Positions 43,905 to 52,746 of a DNA stretch of 64,000 nt are shown here, one piece after another. The first letter of the stretch is position 1. Each line of letters starts with the position of its first letter. Made by a program: the position numbers and the translations under genes. The stretch comes from JBGSMF01 sp964651475. GTDB lineage: Bacteria; Chloroflexota; Anaerolineae; Fen-1058. Below the pieces are notes generated by a model. It ran no database searches and was not told the origin of the DNA. It worked only from the letters and a program-made list of their open reading frames with translations. The DNA lies in contig CAZYXV010000002.1 of NCBI GenBank assembly GCA_964651475.1, positions 124,001-188,000 of the forward strand, read 5' to 3'.

Positions 43905-43929
43905 CCACCTGCCCAGCAAGAGTTATAAT
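43901..43929 (+). promoter_or_regulatory. Sigma-70 promoter between ubiX and the 43977 gene
   Basis: TTGACC (43901-43906), 17-base spacer, TATAAT (43924-43929). The -35 overlaps the ubiX stop. The transcript would start near 43936, giving a ~40-base leader with GAGGAG as ribosome-binding site. Confidence 0.8.
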
Positions 43930-43976
43930 CAGCCACACAATCATGGTTGATTACGGTTTTGGCGAGGAGTTGCACT

Positions 43977-44354
43977 GTGAAAAAACACTCTGACGAGCAT
44001 TACGCCGACGCCGAGTTAATTTCCATCGTAGAAGGCCCGACGCCCGAATTTCGCCAGGCGATGGAAACGTGGGCGCTCTCGATTCACGAAGACATTCACA
44101 CAGACGCGGTGGCGTATTGCCAGATGCGCACGCTCAATGGGCCGCGCATGTTGGAACGCTGCCACAATGCCTGGGCGCAAGACCGGCCGGTGCGGCTGGA
44201 CTTTCCCGACGGGATGGGACTGCGCCAGCGAGCCGATATTATCGCAGTACGTTGGTCCGAGACAGAAGAGGGACACTTGCTTCATTTGTGGGTGCGCCTG
44301 CCGGATTTACCCAAGGCAGATGAACAGCCCGGTCCAGGAGATGGGTATGCCTGA
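43977..44354 (+). CDS. Conserved hypothetical protein, nitrilase-linked
   Basis: 125 residues from GTG with GAGGAG seven bases upstream; an upstream ATG (43947) would sit within the likely leader and is rejected. No domain is recognised. Visible features are an acidic helix-like start (DEHYADAELISIVEG), PEFRQAMETWALSIHEDIHT and LHLWVRLPDLP near the end. It has its own promoter and overlaps the nitrilase gene by eight bases, so it is probably made with it. Cytoplasmic, no membrane segment. Function unknown. Confidence 0.6.
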   Translation: MKKHSDEHYADAELISIVEGPTPEFRQAMETWALSIHEDIHTDAVAYCQMRTLNGPRMLERCHNAWAQDRPVRLDFPDGMGLRQRADIIAVRWSETEEGHLLHLWVRLPDLPKADEQPGPGDGYA

Positions 44355-45180
44355 AATCACCATCGCCGCCGTGCAAATGGATCCCACGTTGGGACAGGTG
44401 CGCGAAAACCGCGCGCGTATCCTCAGCCTGCTGGACCGGGCAGCGCAGGCAAACGCCCGTCTCATCATCTTTCCCGAAGCGGCACTATCGGGCTATTGCT
44501 TTGCCACGCTAGACGAAGCGCGCGCCGCCGCCGAGCCGCTCACCGGCCTATCGGTGCTGGCCTTTGCGCAGACATGCCAGGCGCTCGGCGTCTATGCCAT
44601 TATCGGTATGCTCGAAGACGCGGGCGACAAGCTGTACAACGTCGCCGTGCTGATCGGCCCGCAGGGGCTGATTGGATGTTACCGCAAATCGCACCTTCCA
44701 TTTTTGGGCGTGGACAAATTGGCCGATAAAGGCGATAGCGGGTTCCACGTGTACGATACGCCGCTGGGGCGCATCGGCATGCTCGTATGTTACGATTTGC
44801 GTTTTCCAGAAGCCGCGCGCTGCCTGGCGCTGAACGGGGCCGACATCGTCGCGCTGCCCACCAATTGGCCGGAAGGCTCGGACGCTGCGCCGCGCTTTAT
44901 CGCCCCCGCCCGCGCGCTGGAAAATCGCGTGTTCCTGGCTGCCTGCAACCGCTGCGGTCACGAGCGTGGCTTTGACTTTATTGGGCAAAGCGCCATTGTT
45001 GACCCGACCGGCAAACACCTGGCGCAGGCAGGCGCAGGCGAAGAAATTATCACGGCCACCTTCGATCCGGCCGCGGCTCGGCAGAAACGCTTGATTATCC
45101 GCCCTGGCCAGTTCGAGATGGATACCGTGGGTGATCGCCGGCCGGAACTCTACCAGGCCATCACGGCATCGCCTTGTTGA
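44347..45180 (+). CDS. Carbon-nitrogen hydrolase (nitrilase superfamily)
   Basis: 277 residues. The ATG at 44347 is chosen over the one at 44341 because GGAG would abut the latter with no spacing. The catalytic triad is visible: Glu in FPEAALSGY, Lys in YRKSHLPF, Cys in LVCYDLRFPE; LPTNWPEG and ACNRCGHERG are family marks. It hydrolyses an amide such as an omega-amide, deaminated glutathione or N-carbamoyl compound in the cytoplasm; which one is unclear. Overlaps the small gene before it. Confidence 0.93.
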   Translation: MPEITIAAVQMDPTLGQVRENRARILSLLDRAAQANARLIIFPEAALSGYCFATLDEARAAAEPLTGLSVLAFAQTCQALGVYAIIGMLEDAGDKLYNVAVLIGPQGLIGCYRKSHLPFLGVDKLADKGDSGFHVYDTPLGRIGMLVCYDLRFPEAARCLALNGADIVALPTNWPEGSDAAPRFIAPARALENRVFLAACNRCGHERGFDFIGQSAIVDPTGKHLAQAGAGEEIITATFDPAAARQKRLIIRPGQFEMDTVGDRRPELYQAITASPC

Positions 45181-45205
45181 CAGCCCTCGCCTGTGCGGGT
45201 ATAAT
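45177..45205 (+). promoter_or_regulatory. Full-consensus sigma-70 promoter of the S1-domain gene
   Basis: TTGACA (45177-45182) and TATAAT (45200-45205), both exact, with 17 bases between. It overlaps the stop of the nitrilase gene and gives a ~30-base leader with AGGAAGG before the ATG, suggesting strong expression. Confidence 0.85.
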
Positions 45206-45240
45206 GAATAGCCGGTGTACTACTTTAGGAAGGTGAAAAA

Positions 45241-46212
45241 ATGGAAGAATTAGAACAGAGCATTGCGCCCCTCCCAATCAGCGCGCTCAAGCTCAAGATG
45301 CGCTTTGAAGGAAAAGTGACCAAGGTAGAATTGTTTGGTGCGTTGATTGATGTCGGCGCAGAGCGACCTGGCTTGCTGCACATTTCGCAAATGCGGGTGG
45401 GCGACCAGGCTCACATCAACCGTGTAGCCGACGTGGTGAGCGTCGGCGGTACCGTGACGGTGTGGGTCAAGGACATTGACGCCAATAAAGGCATGATTAA
45501 TCTCACCATGATTGAACCGCCGCGCTACGACTGGAGCGATCTAAAGCAAAACATCCAGGTCACGGGCACGGTGACGCGCGTGACCGATTTTGGCGCTTTT
45601 GTAGATTTCAAAGGCCCGCGCGAAGGATTGATCCCCGCCGGGCAGCTTTCTCGCCAACGGATTAACAAGCCCTCAGACGTCGTTTCCGAAGGAGACGAGG
45701 TAGCGGCGTGGGTTGTCAGTGTGGAGCGAAAGCGGGAACGGATTGGCCTGTCTCTGATTGAGCCGCCGGCCTTGCCGTGGGATCAGGTGAAAAAAGGCCA
45801 CACGTACCGGGGCAAAGTGACGCGCCTCGAGCGATTTGGGGCGTTCGTGGACATTGGCGCCGAGCGCGATGGGTTGATTCACGTGAGCGAACTGGCGCCC
45901 GGCTTTGTCCAGAATCCATCAGAGATCGTAGCGGTGGGTGAAGAGGTTGACGTCAAGGTGTTGGAAGTGGACCGCCGCAAGCGGCAAATCCAGCTCAGCA
46001 TGAAAGACCTGATGACACAAGATGCCGACGAGGAAGCGACCGAAGAATCGCTGCCCACCTCGATGGAACAGGCCTTTCGGTCTGCTCGAGGGCACGCGTC
46101 GCCCCGAGACGCCCGGCGCACCCCCTCATCGGCGCGCGAGCAAGACCGGCAACGCATCAGGCAACAAGACATCATGCGGCGCACCCTGGAACAACACCAG
46201 GCCAACCGCTAA
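45241..46212 (+). CDS. RNA-binding protein with three S1 domains
   Basis: 323 residues with AGGAAGG upstream. Three S1 RNA-binding domains follow one another: residues ~18-88 (FEGKVTKVELFGALIDVGAE), ~100-172 (VTGTVTRVTDFGAFVDFKGP) and ~188-260 (YRGKVTRLERFGAFVDIGAE), then a charged tail. Chain length and repeats suggest a short relative of ribosomal protein S1, which helps mRNA bind the 30S subunit; a general RNA-binding role is an alternative. The consensus promoter supports high expression. A hairpin terminator follows at 46261. Confidence 0.88.
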   Translation: MEELEQSIAPLPISALKLKMRFEGKVTKVELFGALIDVGAERPGLLHISQMRVGDQAHINRVADVVSVGGTVTVWVKDIDANKGMINLTMIEPPRYDWSDLKQNIQVTGTVTRVTDFGAFVDFKGPREGLIPAGQLSRQRINKPSDVVSEGDEVAAWVVSVERKRERIGLSLIEPPALPWDQVKKGHTYRGKVTRLERFGAFVDIGAERDGLIHVSELAPGFVQNPSEIVAVGEEVDVKVLEVDRRKRQIQLSMKDLMTQDADEEATEESLPTSMEQAFRSARGHASPRDARRTPSSAREQDRQRIRQQDIMRRTLEQHQANR

Positions 46213-46260
46213 CCAATCAAACACCAACTTGATACAATCGCAAATCGTATCGTATTTGTA

Positions 46261-46298
46261 AAATGATCCGCGAGTTTGCGAGACGCGCGGATCATTTT
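46261..46298. terminator. Bidirectional terminator after the S1-domain gene
   Basis: AAATGATCCGCG (46261-46272) and CGCGGATCATTT (46286-46297) form a perfect 12-base stem, with a T-run on the plus strand and A-run on the other. It lies between the S1 gene and the convergent acidic-protein gene. Confidence 0.85.
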
Positions 46299-46442
46299 AT
46301 GTAACGACTCGCACAGCAGCAAGCGCAACGATTTCTGTATGCGCGTGGATTGACGGGCCGTGCGCGCGGATTTAACGCACAAGCGTGTGAGCGTACAACC
46401 TCATCTGGCGGCTACGAGTAATTGGCCGGCTGACCAGCCGAT
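46299..46442. other. Spacer without recognised element
   Basis: This stretch between the terminator and the stop of the acidic-protein gene shows no gene, hairpin or promoter that I can support. Confidence 0.4.
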
Positions 46443-46703
46443 TTACCAGTCGTCCTCGTCCTCTTCCTCGTCCTCGTCCAGATCGAGGTCGTCTTCAAAG
46501 TCCTCCCAGTCTTCTTCGTCTTCTTCTACTTCGTCTTCGTCTTCAAAGAAATCCTCGTCCCACTCTTCCTCGTCCGCCAGGCTTTCCGTTTCTTGCACAA
46601 ACGTCAGGCATCCCATTTCGGGGTCCAACTCGACCACGTCTGCACCACAATAGTTTGCTTCCAGGTGAACGCAACTTTCATAGTGGCACCGGATTCGGGG
46701 CAT
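46443..46703 (-). CDS. Small Cys-cluster protein with poly-acidic tail
   Basis: 86 residues with an ideal AAGGAGG eight bases before the ATG. The N-terminal ~35 residues carry spaced cysteines (CHYESCVHLEANYC, then a later Cys), a pattern like the DUF1540 type of small metal-binding domain. The remaining half is almost entirely Asp/Glu with Trp and Phe (DEDFFEDEDEVEEDEEDW and similar). Such tails bind basic proteins, RNA polymerase or metal. The matching Ser-rich frame on the other strand is a shadow. Function unknown; conservation of the Cys set makes it a real gene in my view. Confidence 0.7.
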   Translation of the reverse strand: MPRIRCHYESCVHLEANYCGADVVELDPEMGCLTFVQETESLADEEEWDEDFFEDEDEVEEDEEDWEDFEDDLDLDEDEEEDEDDW

Positions 46704-46786
46704 GATTATACCCTCCTTGACAATTTATCTATAGTGTAGTTTGTATTCTTGACACACGTGGCCACGATGCCAATATCATCGTGCAC

Positions 46787-47239
46787 CTATTCCGCCGCAC
46801 TGCTTTGTCGCCAGTCAATCACCGCCAGCGCAAAAAAAGCCGTCATCAAAATAGCCGACATCACACACCACGGGCACCACGCGCGAATTACAAAGGCTTC
46901 CAGATAAGTCAGATAAGCGCCATACAGCACGCCAATCAATGATGCGCCCAGCGCCGCCAATGGAATATAACCGTCCAGGTCCGGCAGCCACCGCCCTCGC
47001 GCCAGGCGCAATCCCAAGAGAACGCTATACCCGATGACGCCCAGCATTGCTACTGGCACCGGTCCAATAAACGCATAGGAACTGGATTGGACACTGGAAC
47101 AACCGCCAAAGCCGGTGCATAATGGCTTAGCGTCGCTGTAATCTATAATGGTCAAATAAATGGCCACGACCAAGCCGGCAACGGCAATGATAATCTGCGC
47201 AATGGCTAACCCATTACGGCGGGGGGCGCTGTTCTCCAT
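46787..47239 (-). CDS. Vitamin K epoxide reductase (VKOR) family protein
   Basis: 150 residues with about four membrane helices. VKOR re-oxidises thiol oxidases using quinone. The active-site pair CPWC (WCPWCVMSA) and the loop cysteines (LCTGFGGCSS) are present. It overlaps the stop of the DsbA-like gene by one base (TAATG), the usual VKOR-DsbA arrangement in which VKOR replaces DsbB. Together the pair forms disulfide bonds in exported proteins. Confidence 0.93.
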   Translation of the reverse strand: MENSAPRRNGLAIAQIIIAVAGLVVAIYLTIIDYSDAKPLCTGFGGCSSVQSSSYAFIGPVPVAMLGVIGYSVLLGLRLARGRWLPDLDGYIPLAALGASLIGVLYGAYLTYLEAFVIRAWCPWCVMSAILMTAFFALAVIDWRQSSAAE

Positions 47240-47925
47240 TACGGCTCTCCCGCCAAGGCGCGCTCGATGGCCTGGCTGAACTCTTCATACGGCACAGCGC
47301 CGACTACCTTGTTGCCGTTGACGAAAAACGTGGGCGTCCCCTCTACGCCGATGGAGCGAGCCAGGTTGGTAGACGATTGCACTCTGGTTTTATTAGCCGC
47401 AGACTGGAAGCACTGGCTAAACGTATCTATCTCCAGGCCGGCTTGACGAGCAAACGCGGACATGTTGCCCGTGTTCAGGGCAAGCTGGTTCGCAAACAAG
47501 ATATGGTCAAATTGCCAGAACTTGCCCTGCTCGGCTGCGCACAAAGCCGCCGTCGCCATCGTCTGTGTGTCTAAAGTAAACCCAAAATAATGCGACACAA
47601 GTTTGACCTTGCCCGCTGCAACATAATTTTGGTCAATGAGTGGCTCGATCTCCAGAGCAAAATCCCGGCAATGGCTGCACGTGTAATCCGAGTAAATATC
47701 TATCGTCACCGGTGCATCCGCCGCGCCTTTGTAAGGAAAGCCTTCTGGTGTGATGCCCGTCTCAAACGGCGGCGGCGTCGCCGCACCGCCGGGCTTGGTT
47801 CCGCCAGTCAAAAGAATCAACGCAATCACGGCCACGAATGCCAGCGTGATTACAACCAACACTAGTCCCGTAGATGGTTTTTTGCTTCCTGATGTTCTAA
47901 TCGTTCTTCGCCTTGATTTAGACAA
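47239..47925 (-). CDS. DsbA-like thiol oxidase (thioredoxin fold)
   Basis: 228 residues. A basic N-terminus and one membrane anchor (TGLVLVVITLAFVAVIALIL) place the domain outside the membrane. The active site CSHC (YSDYTCSHCRDFALEIEP) and the cis-Pro loop GVEGTPTFFVNG fit the DsbA/BdbD-type family. It is coupled to VKOR, which should keep it oxidised. Targets are unknown, but exported proteins with Cys pairs such as the lipoproteins here are candidates. Confidence 0.94.
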   Translation of the reverse strand: MSKSRRRTIRTSGSKKPSTGLVLVVITLAFVAVIALILLTGGTKPGGAATPPPFETGITPEGFPYKGAADAPVTIDIYSDYTCSHCRDFALEIEPLIDQNYVAAGKVKLVSHYFGFTLDTQTMATAALCAAEQGKFWQFDHILFANQLALNTGNMSAFARQAGLEIDTFSQCFQSAANKTRVQSSTNLARSIGVEGTPTFFVNGNKVVGAVPYEEFSQAIERALAGEP

Positions 47926-47973
47926 ATTTCACTTTTCTCCAAAACCTTTTCCACCGATCTAACAGGGGCGATT

Positions 47974-50406
47974 TTACCACAATGCGTATAGTGCGCAAGA
48001 TAGAACGACAAACGAGCGGCGCCAAGATAACACCGCCGCAACAGCCAACACTAACCACGTCATCACACTGATGATCAAGCCAATCACCCACGAAGCAGGC
48101 TGGAAGACAAGCCGCACCTGATGCGCGCCAGGCGCAAGGTACACGGCGCGTAAAACAAAATCGGCCGGCACTACTGGCGCGGGAGCGCCATCTACCCACG
48201 CGCGCCAGCCAGGATAGTACACTTCGCTCAACACCAGGTAAGCTGGCGCCGGGGTCGCCGCCGAAATAGATAACTCGTTGGTGCCATAACGTTCGATAGC
48301 AACGTGTGCCTCGCCGGACGGGATCGCGCCCTCAAGCGCCACGCCATCCTGCACCACCACGGTCGAGGCCGGGTCAAAATTTTGGGCGTGAATCGCCTCC
48401 CAAGCTTGTTCGCCGCTCGCCACAGCCACGCTGCGCCCCACCAACCACGCACGCGGCAGCGCGGCCGTATTGAGATACACGTCTATCTGGGGATCGTCAT
48501 CCATCACCGGCACGAAACGCGCGTCGCCGGGTGGATCGTCTTTATCGGCCAATACGTACTTGACGTTCAAAGCATTGTAAAGCGGGCTGCCTCGATTTCC
48601 CATTCCTCCCACGTAGGTCTGATAAGCGCTCAGAGCCAGCGGATTATAAATGCCGCCCACATCGTACAGGCCATGCAGCAACGCTGCATCAGGCTGCCAC
48701 CACCCCGATACAACCTGGATGCGAAAGTGGTCAGCTTGCCCCTTCAAGAACGACACGATTTTAGGATGGCTAAAGCCCACGGTAGGATCGTTGGGTTCGA
48801 TATCCACTGACGATCCCAAGGTAAAAAGATCAAGCGTAATCAGGCCCAATGCCAACACGCCAATCGCGCGCGGCGCCAGCCAATGCCGCGCGCGCGCTTC
48901 CATCAACAGCGCACTCGCGCCAATCAACCCCAGAGCGACGACGATGCCATTGAGCACCTGGAGGTTGCGATTCACCAGGCCAGCATCTCCGTGCGACATG
49001 GTGACCATAAAGTAAAGCAGCGGCAAGCCCAAAGCCGCAATCCCCACACCCAGCCACGCCAGGTTGCCAGACATCCTGCCAAGCGCGCGGCGAGCGCGGC
49101 GCGCAAGCGCCCCCCGCCACGTATCTAGCGCCAGGCCAGCTAACAGCGCCGCGCTGAAATCGAACAGCACAATCACACGCGCCGGGGCGCGCAACTGGTT
49201 AAAGCCCGGCACAAAGCGGTAGACCCAACCGTGTAATACGCTATACCCGCCCAACGCCAGTACCAGGGCAACTATGCCCGCCGCAGCGAGGAACACGCCA
49301 TCATCCAGGCGCCGCTTGCGCAGCGCGAGCGCCTGCACAGCCAAAGCCAGCGGCAAGATGCCGACGTAACCCACCTCGACCCGCTCCCACGGCGTCCACG
49401 CGCCAGCGCCGCGCCCAAACAAGGCCGGAATCACCAGTCCCAACAATCCCGCCGGCGGCAGCGAATAACGCGCCGCCTCATCGTAAGCCAGCGCCGCGCG
49501 GCCCGTGTAACGCGCCATATCGTAGGCGGGGATCAGCATCAACGCGGCAACGCCAAGCATCACCAAGCCGCTCAGCGCCGCCAGCGCCAGCGGGCGGATA
49601 ATTAAGCACAAACGAATGCGGATACTCACCCCCTTATCCACATTCATCTGTGTATGTCCGTGCCCCTTTTGGCGCCAGATATTGAGCAGCAGATGGTAAA
49701 CGGCGTAACCGCCCAGCCACAAGCCAATAAACAACGTCACCTGCATGTGGCCCGCCAGCGCCGCGACGCCCCATAACGCGCCAGCCGCCAGCGCCCACCT
49801 GACGCCAGGCGGATTGACTATGGCTTGCCTGAACGCGGCAAAAATCCACGGCAGCCACGCGGCGACGGCGATCAGGTTGGTGTTGCCAAAGTGCGTGACA
49901 AACACGTCAGAAAACATAAAGACCAGCGCCCCGGCCATGGCCGGCAGGCGCCGCGCGCGCATGCCGCGCAGCAAGATATACGTTCCCGCGCCGGCCCACC
50001 ACACGTGAAACACAGATAATAGCTCCATGGTCTCGTAAGTGAGCGTTGGAGCGAGGGCAAACGCCAGCAGGTTGACGGGGTAAAAAAGTCCGGCCTGGTT
50101 ATCGGCGGCAAAGGGCGCGCCAGCATACAAGTGCGGATTCCACAGCGGCAGCACGCCCGCTTTTAAACTGCGCGCCGCAAAAGAATAGGTTGGCCACAGA
50201 AAGGAGGCCAGGTCGCCGCCGCCGGGCGGCATCCAGGCGCCGTTGAAGAAAATTTGCCAATAAAAGCCCAGGCAGGCCAACGCCAGCAGGCCAATCGCGG
50301 CCACATCCAGATGGAACGCCCATCGCCTGGCCTTGTACCACGCGATGGAAAACGCAGCCAGCCAGCCAGCCACCAATAGAATGAGGTGAGTCCAAGAAAG
50401 CAACAT
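47974..50406 (-). CDS. YfhO-family polytopic membrane protein
   Basis: 810 residues. Many hydrophobic segments, with GGGDLASFLWPTYSFAA and YAGAPFAADNQAGLFYPVNL near the start and a soluble C-terminal region ending in another hydrophobic pair. This is the YfhO/glycosyltransferase-C-like topology; YfhO proteins help glycosylate lipoteichoic acid or related surface polymers. The start at 50406 is preferred over a GTG two codons upstream. A copy of the 13-bp repeat that bounds the restriction cassette lies 62 bases upstream, so this gene was once the direct neighbour of the GT39 gene. Confidence 0.82.
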   Translation of the reverse strand: MLLSWTHLILLVAGWLAAFSIAWYKARRWAFHLDVAAIGLLALACLGFYWQIFFNGAWMPPGGGDLASFLWPTYSFAARSLKAGVLPLWNPHLYAGAPFAADNQAGLFYPVNLLAFALAPTLTYETMELLSVFHVWWAGAGTYILLRGMRARRLPAMAGALVFMFSDVFVTHFGNTNLIAVAAWLPWIFAAFRQAIVNPPGVRWALAAGALWGVAALAGHMQVTLFIGLWLGGYAVYHLLLNIWRQKGHGHTQMNVDKGVSIRIRLCLIIRPLALAALSGLVMLGVAALMLIPAYDMARYTGRAALAYDEAARYSLPPAGLLGLVIPALFGRGAGAWTPWERVEVGYVGILPLALAVQALALRKRRLDDGVFLAAAGIVALVLALGGYSVLHGWVYRFVPGFNQLRAPARVIVLFDFSAALLAGLALDTWRGALARRARRALGRMSGNLAWLGVGIAALGLPLLYFMVTMSHGDAGLVNRNLQVLNGIVVALGLIGASALLMEARARHWLAPRAIGVLALGLITLDLFTLGSSVDIEPNDPTVGFSHPKIVSFLKGQADHFRIQVVSGWWQPDAALLHGLYDVGGIYNPLALSAYQTYVGGMGNRGSPLYNALNVKYVLADKDDPPGDARFVPVMDDDPQIDVYLNTAALPRAWLVGRSVAVASGEQAWEAIHAQNFDPASTVVVQDGVALEGAIPSGEAHVAIERYGTNELSISAATPAPAYLVLSEVYYPGWRAWVDGAPAPVVPADFVLRAVYLAPGAHQVRLVFQPASWVIGLIISVMTWLVLAVAAVLSWRRSFVVLSCALYALW

Positions 50407-50461
50407 GCGCACTCAAACAAAATCACGCCAAGTCGCCCACCAAGAGATAGCGCAACCACTT

Positions 50462-51280
50462 TTATTTTTGAGATCGAGAAGAGCTTCTCCGAACCAGGTG
50501 AAAGCGGCTAACAGACATAATGCCAAACTCGTCAGGTTCTTGGTGGTCGTCAAATTCGACCATAGCAATCGTCTCATCTGAAAGAGCCTTGACAGCGAGA
50601 ATACGGCGACGCAGCGTGGGAAAATCTTGGCGGACAAGTTTAGCCAGCTGGGAAACCTGCACTCGACCGATCATCTCGTTTTCCGCTTGACTCTTGGCTT
50701 CGATCGGGAGAACAAATAATGTGCCGGCCTTGTCTACACCCACATACAAAGCATCCAGTTCGACTTCACCCATATCAGCCACGAAACTGCGATAGTGATT
50801 CTGAATATGAAAACAGGTCAGTCCTGTAAAAATATCTACGAGACGATTATAGAGAACCCGCGTTAGTAAAGATTGCTCGTCTCGCCGTAAAAGTCCTTCC
50901 ACCACCTCGGGCAAAGCATTGTAAATATCCACAGGCGCATATTCCCCAAATGGGACTTCAAAATGAGGTGGATTGCGTAATAAGCGAAACGCATACGCTC
51001 CCCGGCCGGCAGGCTCGATGGCCCAGTGCCCAGTAACTAAAATCTTGCTTGGCAGCAGCCTTCGAGCGCGATACGTGTATATCACATCAGGGATATTTCT
51101 GACCGTAATATCGTGTTCGCGGCAGACTTGCGCTAATTCATCTTTTTTAAAGACCAGGCGATCTGCACCCTGTTGATAATGGCGCAGAAATACCTCCAGA
51201 ATTACCTCGTCGTATTGGGAGAGGTTCTGCGCCAATGCATCTTCTCTTTCTGGGGTCGGGTCACTTTTTCTCTTGGACAT
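50462..51280 (-). CDS. Putative type II restriction endonuclease (PD-(D/E)XK)
   Basis: 272 residues; the ATG at 51280 has GGAG six bases upstream, while an ATG six bases earlier has none. The motif VELDALYVGVDKAGTLFVLP followed by IEAKS supplies the D...E-x-K residues of a PD-(D/E)XK nuclease (about residues 193-217). It is the second gene of a pair with a DNA methyltransferase (13-base gap), so it probably cuts the sequence that enzyme protects. The last codons (SRSQK and stop) lie in a 13-bp repeat shared with the end of the GT39 gene. Composition is AT-rich. Recognition site unknown. Confidence 0.8.
   Translation of the reverse strand: MSKRKSDPTPEREDALAQNLSQYDEVILEVFLRHYQQGADRLVFKKDELAQVCREHDITVRNIPDVIYTYRARRLLPSKILVTGHWAIEPAGRGAYAFRLLRNPPHFEVPFGEYAPVDIYNALPEVVEGLLRRDEQSLLTRVLYNRLVDIFTGLTCFHIQNHYRSFVADMGEVELDALYVGVDKAGTLFVLPIEAKSQAENEMIGRVQVSQLAKLVRQDFPTLRRRILAVKALSDETIAMVEFDDHQEPDEFGIMSVSRFHLVRRSSSRSQK
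50468..50480. repeat. Direct repeat bounding the restriction-modification cassette, left copy
   Basis: TTGAGATCGAGAA at 50468-50480 is identical to 52750-52762. On the minus strand it encodes the last codons of the endonuclease gene. Flanking bases outside the 13 differ. Confidence 0.85.
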
Positions 51281-51293
51281 GGTCATCTCCTGG

Positions 51294-52691
51294 TTACGGG
51301 CATTTCAAAATCAAAATATTTTCTGCGAGGTCTTGCCCTGTTGTCGTAGAACGTCGGGTTCTCCAAAGCTCAATACCTTCCACTTTGTAACCCGCCTTAA
51401 CAGCAACATCCGCCAATAACTGGGCAGTTTTAATGTGAACGCGAAAGTATGACATTTGATCCCCAACAACATAGGCGCAACGCGCTCCTGGGTTGAGATA
51501 AGGTAACAGTGCTGTAAAATGCCGGTACATTCCTCCAAAGTACAATCGAGTTACACGGTGATACAAACGTTCAAAGCCAGATGTTTTGCCCAATTGCGCT
51601 CGTCTTTTTTCTATATCTTCAGCGACTTGAACGACTGATGAGACATCTTTAATAAAAGCGTCGTCATTGTCGCCGCTAAAGACATTTCGAGTGTTGCTTC
51701 GTAACAGATTCGCTTTGACGTCACGTAAATCCTGCTTGTTTGAAACAAGACCAAGCACTGCGCTTTCTAGCCGCGTGCTGCGCGTATAATCTTTTTCATT
51801 AGGGTATGGGGGAGACGTGATAACAACTCCAATAGAAGGACGACCTTCTAAAGAAGATAGTACACGCGCATCATCCCTGAATACGTGCGCAGGCGGGAAC
51901 GGATGTTGCCGCCCAGATAACACAGATTCAAGATCTGAAACCATCTGTGTGATGGTGGTAGTGTAGGCTCCCAGCACATCGGCATCTTCGCGAGGCGGCA
52001 AACGATACACTTCTGGCCCAAACCCCACGTTTCCAGCAGTGTTTATCGTGACATTGGCAAGCGCCAATAACATGAAATCACGCACATCCTGTTGGCCGAC
52101 GATTCTTTCAATAGCATAACGAAGAGCCAGCACACGCCACAGCGGCTTGGAACTGATGAATCCCTTGGGGATAATTTCCATCGCCTTGGGCGAAAACCAG
52201 TTACTTGAAAAGTCTGCGGCCAACTCCGCATCACCGACCTCACCTCCGAGCAAATGAGCGCCGAAAAGAGGCAGTTGATGGTTCACATCTGCCACAGGGG
52301 ATAAATTGATGCGCCTGAGACATGCGCCCGCCAATGCCAAAACATCACCGAGCTTGGATTGTATCTCGTCAAGATTGATATCCCATCTCAACTTTACTCG
52401 AGCCGCTAAAACAGAAATGGGATTTGCATCAGTGCTTAGAGTGGGAAAGCCTCGCAGACGCGCCTCCACAGGGGTCGTAGCTGTTCCACAAAACGGATCA
52501 AACACCCAATCTCGGGGGGGGTCTGCTCCCAAAATTTCTAGATATTCACGTACAAGGTGCGGTGGGTAGCCAAGCACAAAGCGATACCAGCTGTGAATTG
52601 CCTCATCCGAGAGTTGAAGCCGATTTTTAACAACGTATTCCGCGCTCGAAGGCTCGGCTATTTTCTCTTCCTCGTTCAATCCATCTTTCAT
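51294..52691 (-). CDS. DNA methyltransferase of a type II restriction-modification pair
   Basis: 465 residues from ATG; a GTG eleven codons upstream is possible. The SAM-binding motif DPFCGTATTPVEARLRGF lies at ~67-84 and the catalytic TSPPYPNEKDYTR at ~287-299, an order (I before IV with a long gap) that fits N6-adenine or N4-cytosine amino-methyltransferases with the target domain between. The adjoining endonuclease makes it a self-contained pair. GC content is well below that of both flanking genes, pointing to transfer. Target sequence cannot be predicted. Confidence 0.88.
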   Translation of the reverse strand: MKDGLNEEEKIAEPSSAEYVVKNRLQLSDEAIHSWYRFVLGYPPHLVREYLEILGADPPRDWVFDPFCGTATTPVEARLRGFPTLSTDANPISVLAARVKLRWDINLDEIQSKLGDVLALAGACLRRINLSPVADVNHQLPLFGAHLLGGEVGDAELAADFSSNWFSPKAMEIIPKGFISSKPLWRVLALRYAIERIVGQQDVRDFMLLALANVTINTAGNVGFGPEVYRLPPREDADVLGAYTTTITQMVSDLESVLSGRQHPFPPAHVFRDDARVLSSLEGRPSIGVVITSPPYPNEKDYTRSTRLESAVLGLVSNKQDLRDVKANLLRSNTRNVFSGDNDDAFIKDVSSVVQVAEDIEKRRAQLGKTSGFERLYHRVTRLYFGGMYRHFTALLPYLNPGARCAYVVGDQMSYFRVHIKTAQLLADVAVKAGYKVEGIELWRTRRSTTTGQDLAENILILKCP

Positions 52692-52746
52692 CAAATCTTC
52701 ACCCAGGTCAATAACAAGCAGCACGACTCGTGACGCCGCTCCATGA

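Noticed and set aside
46360..46653. Ser-rich plus-strand frame
   Set aside because: Complement of the Asp/Glu-coding tail of the small acidic protein; composition is forced.
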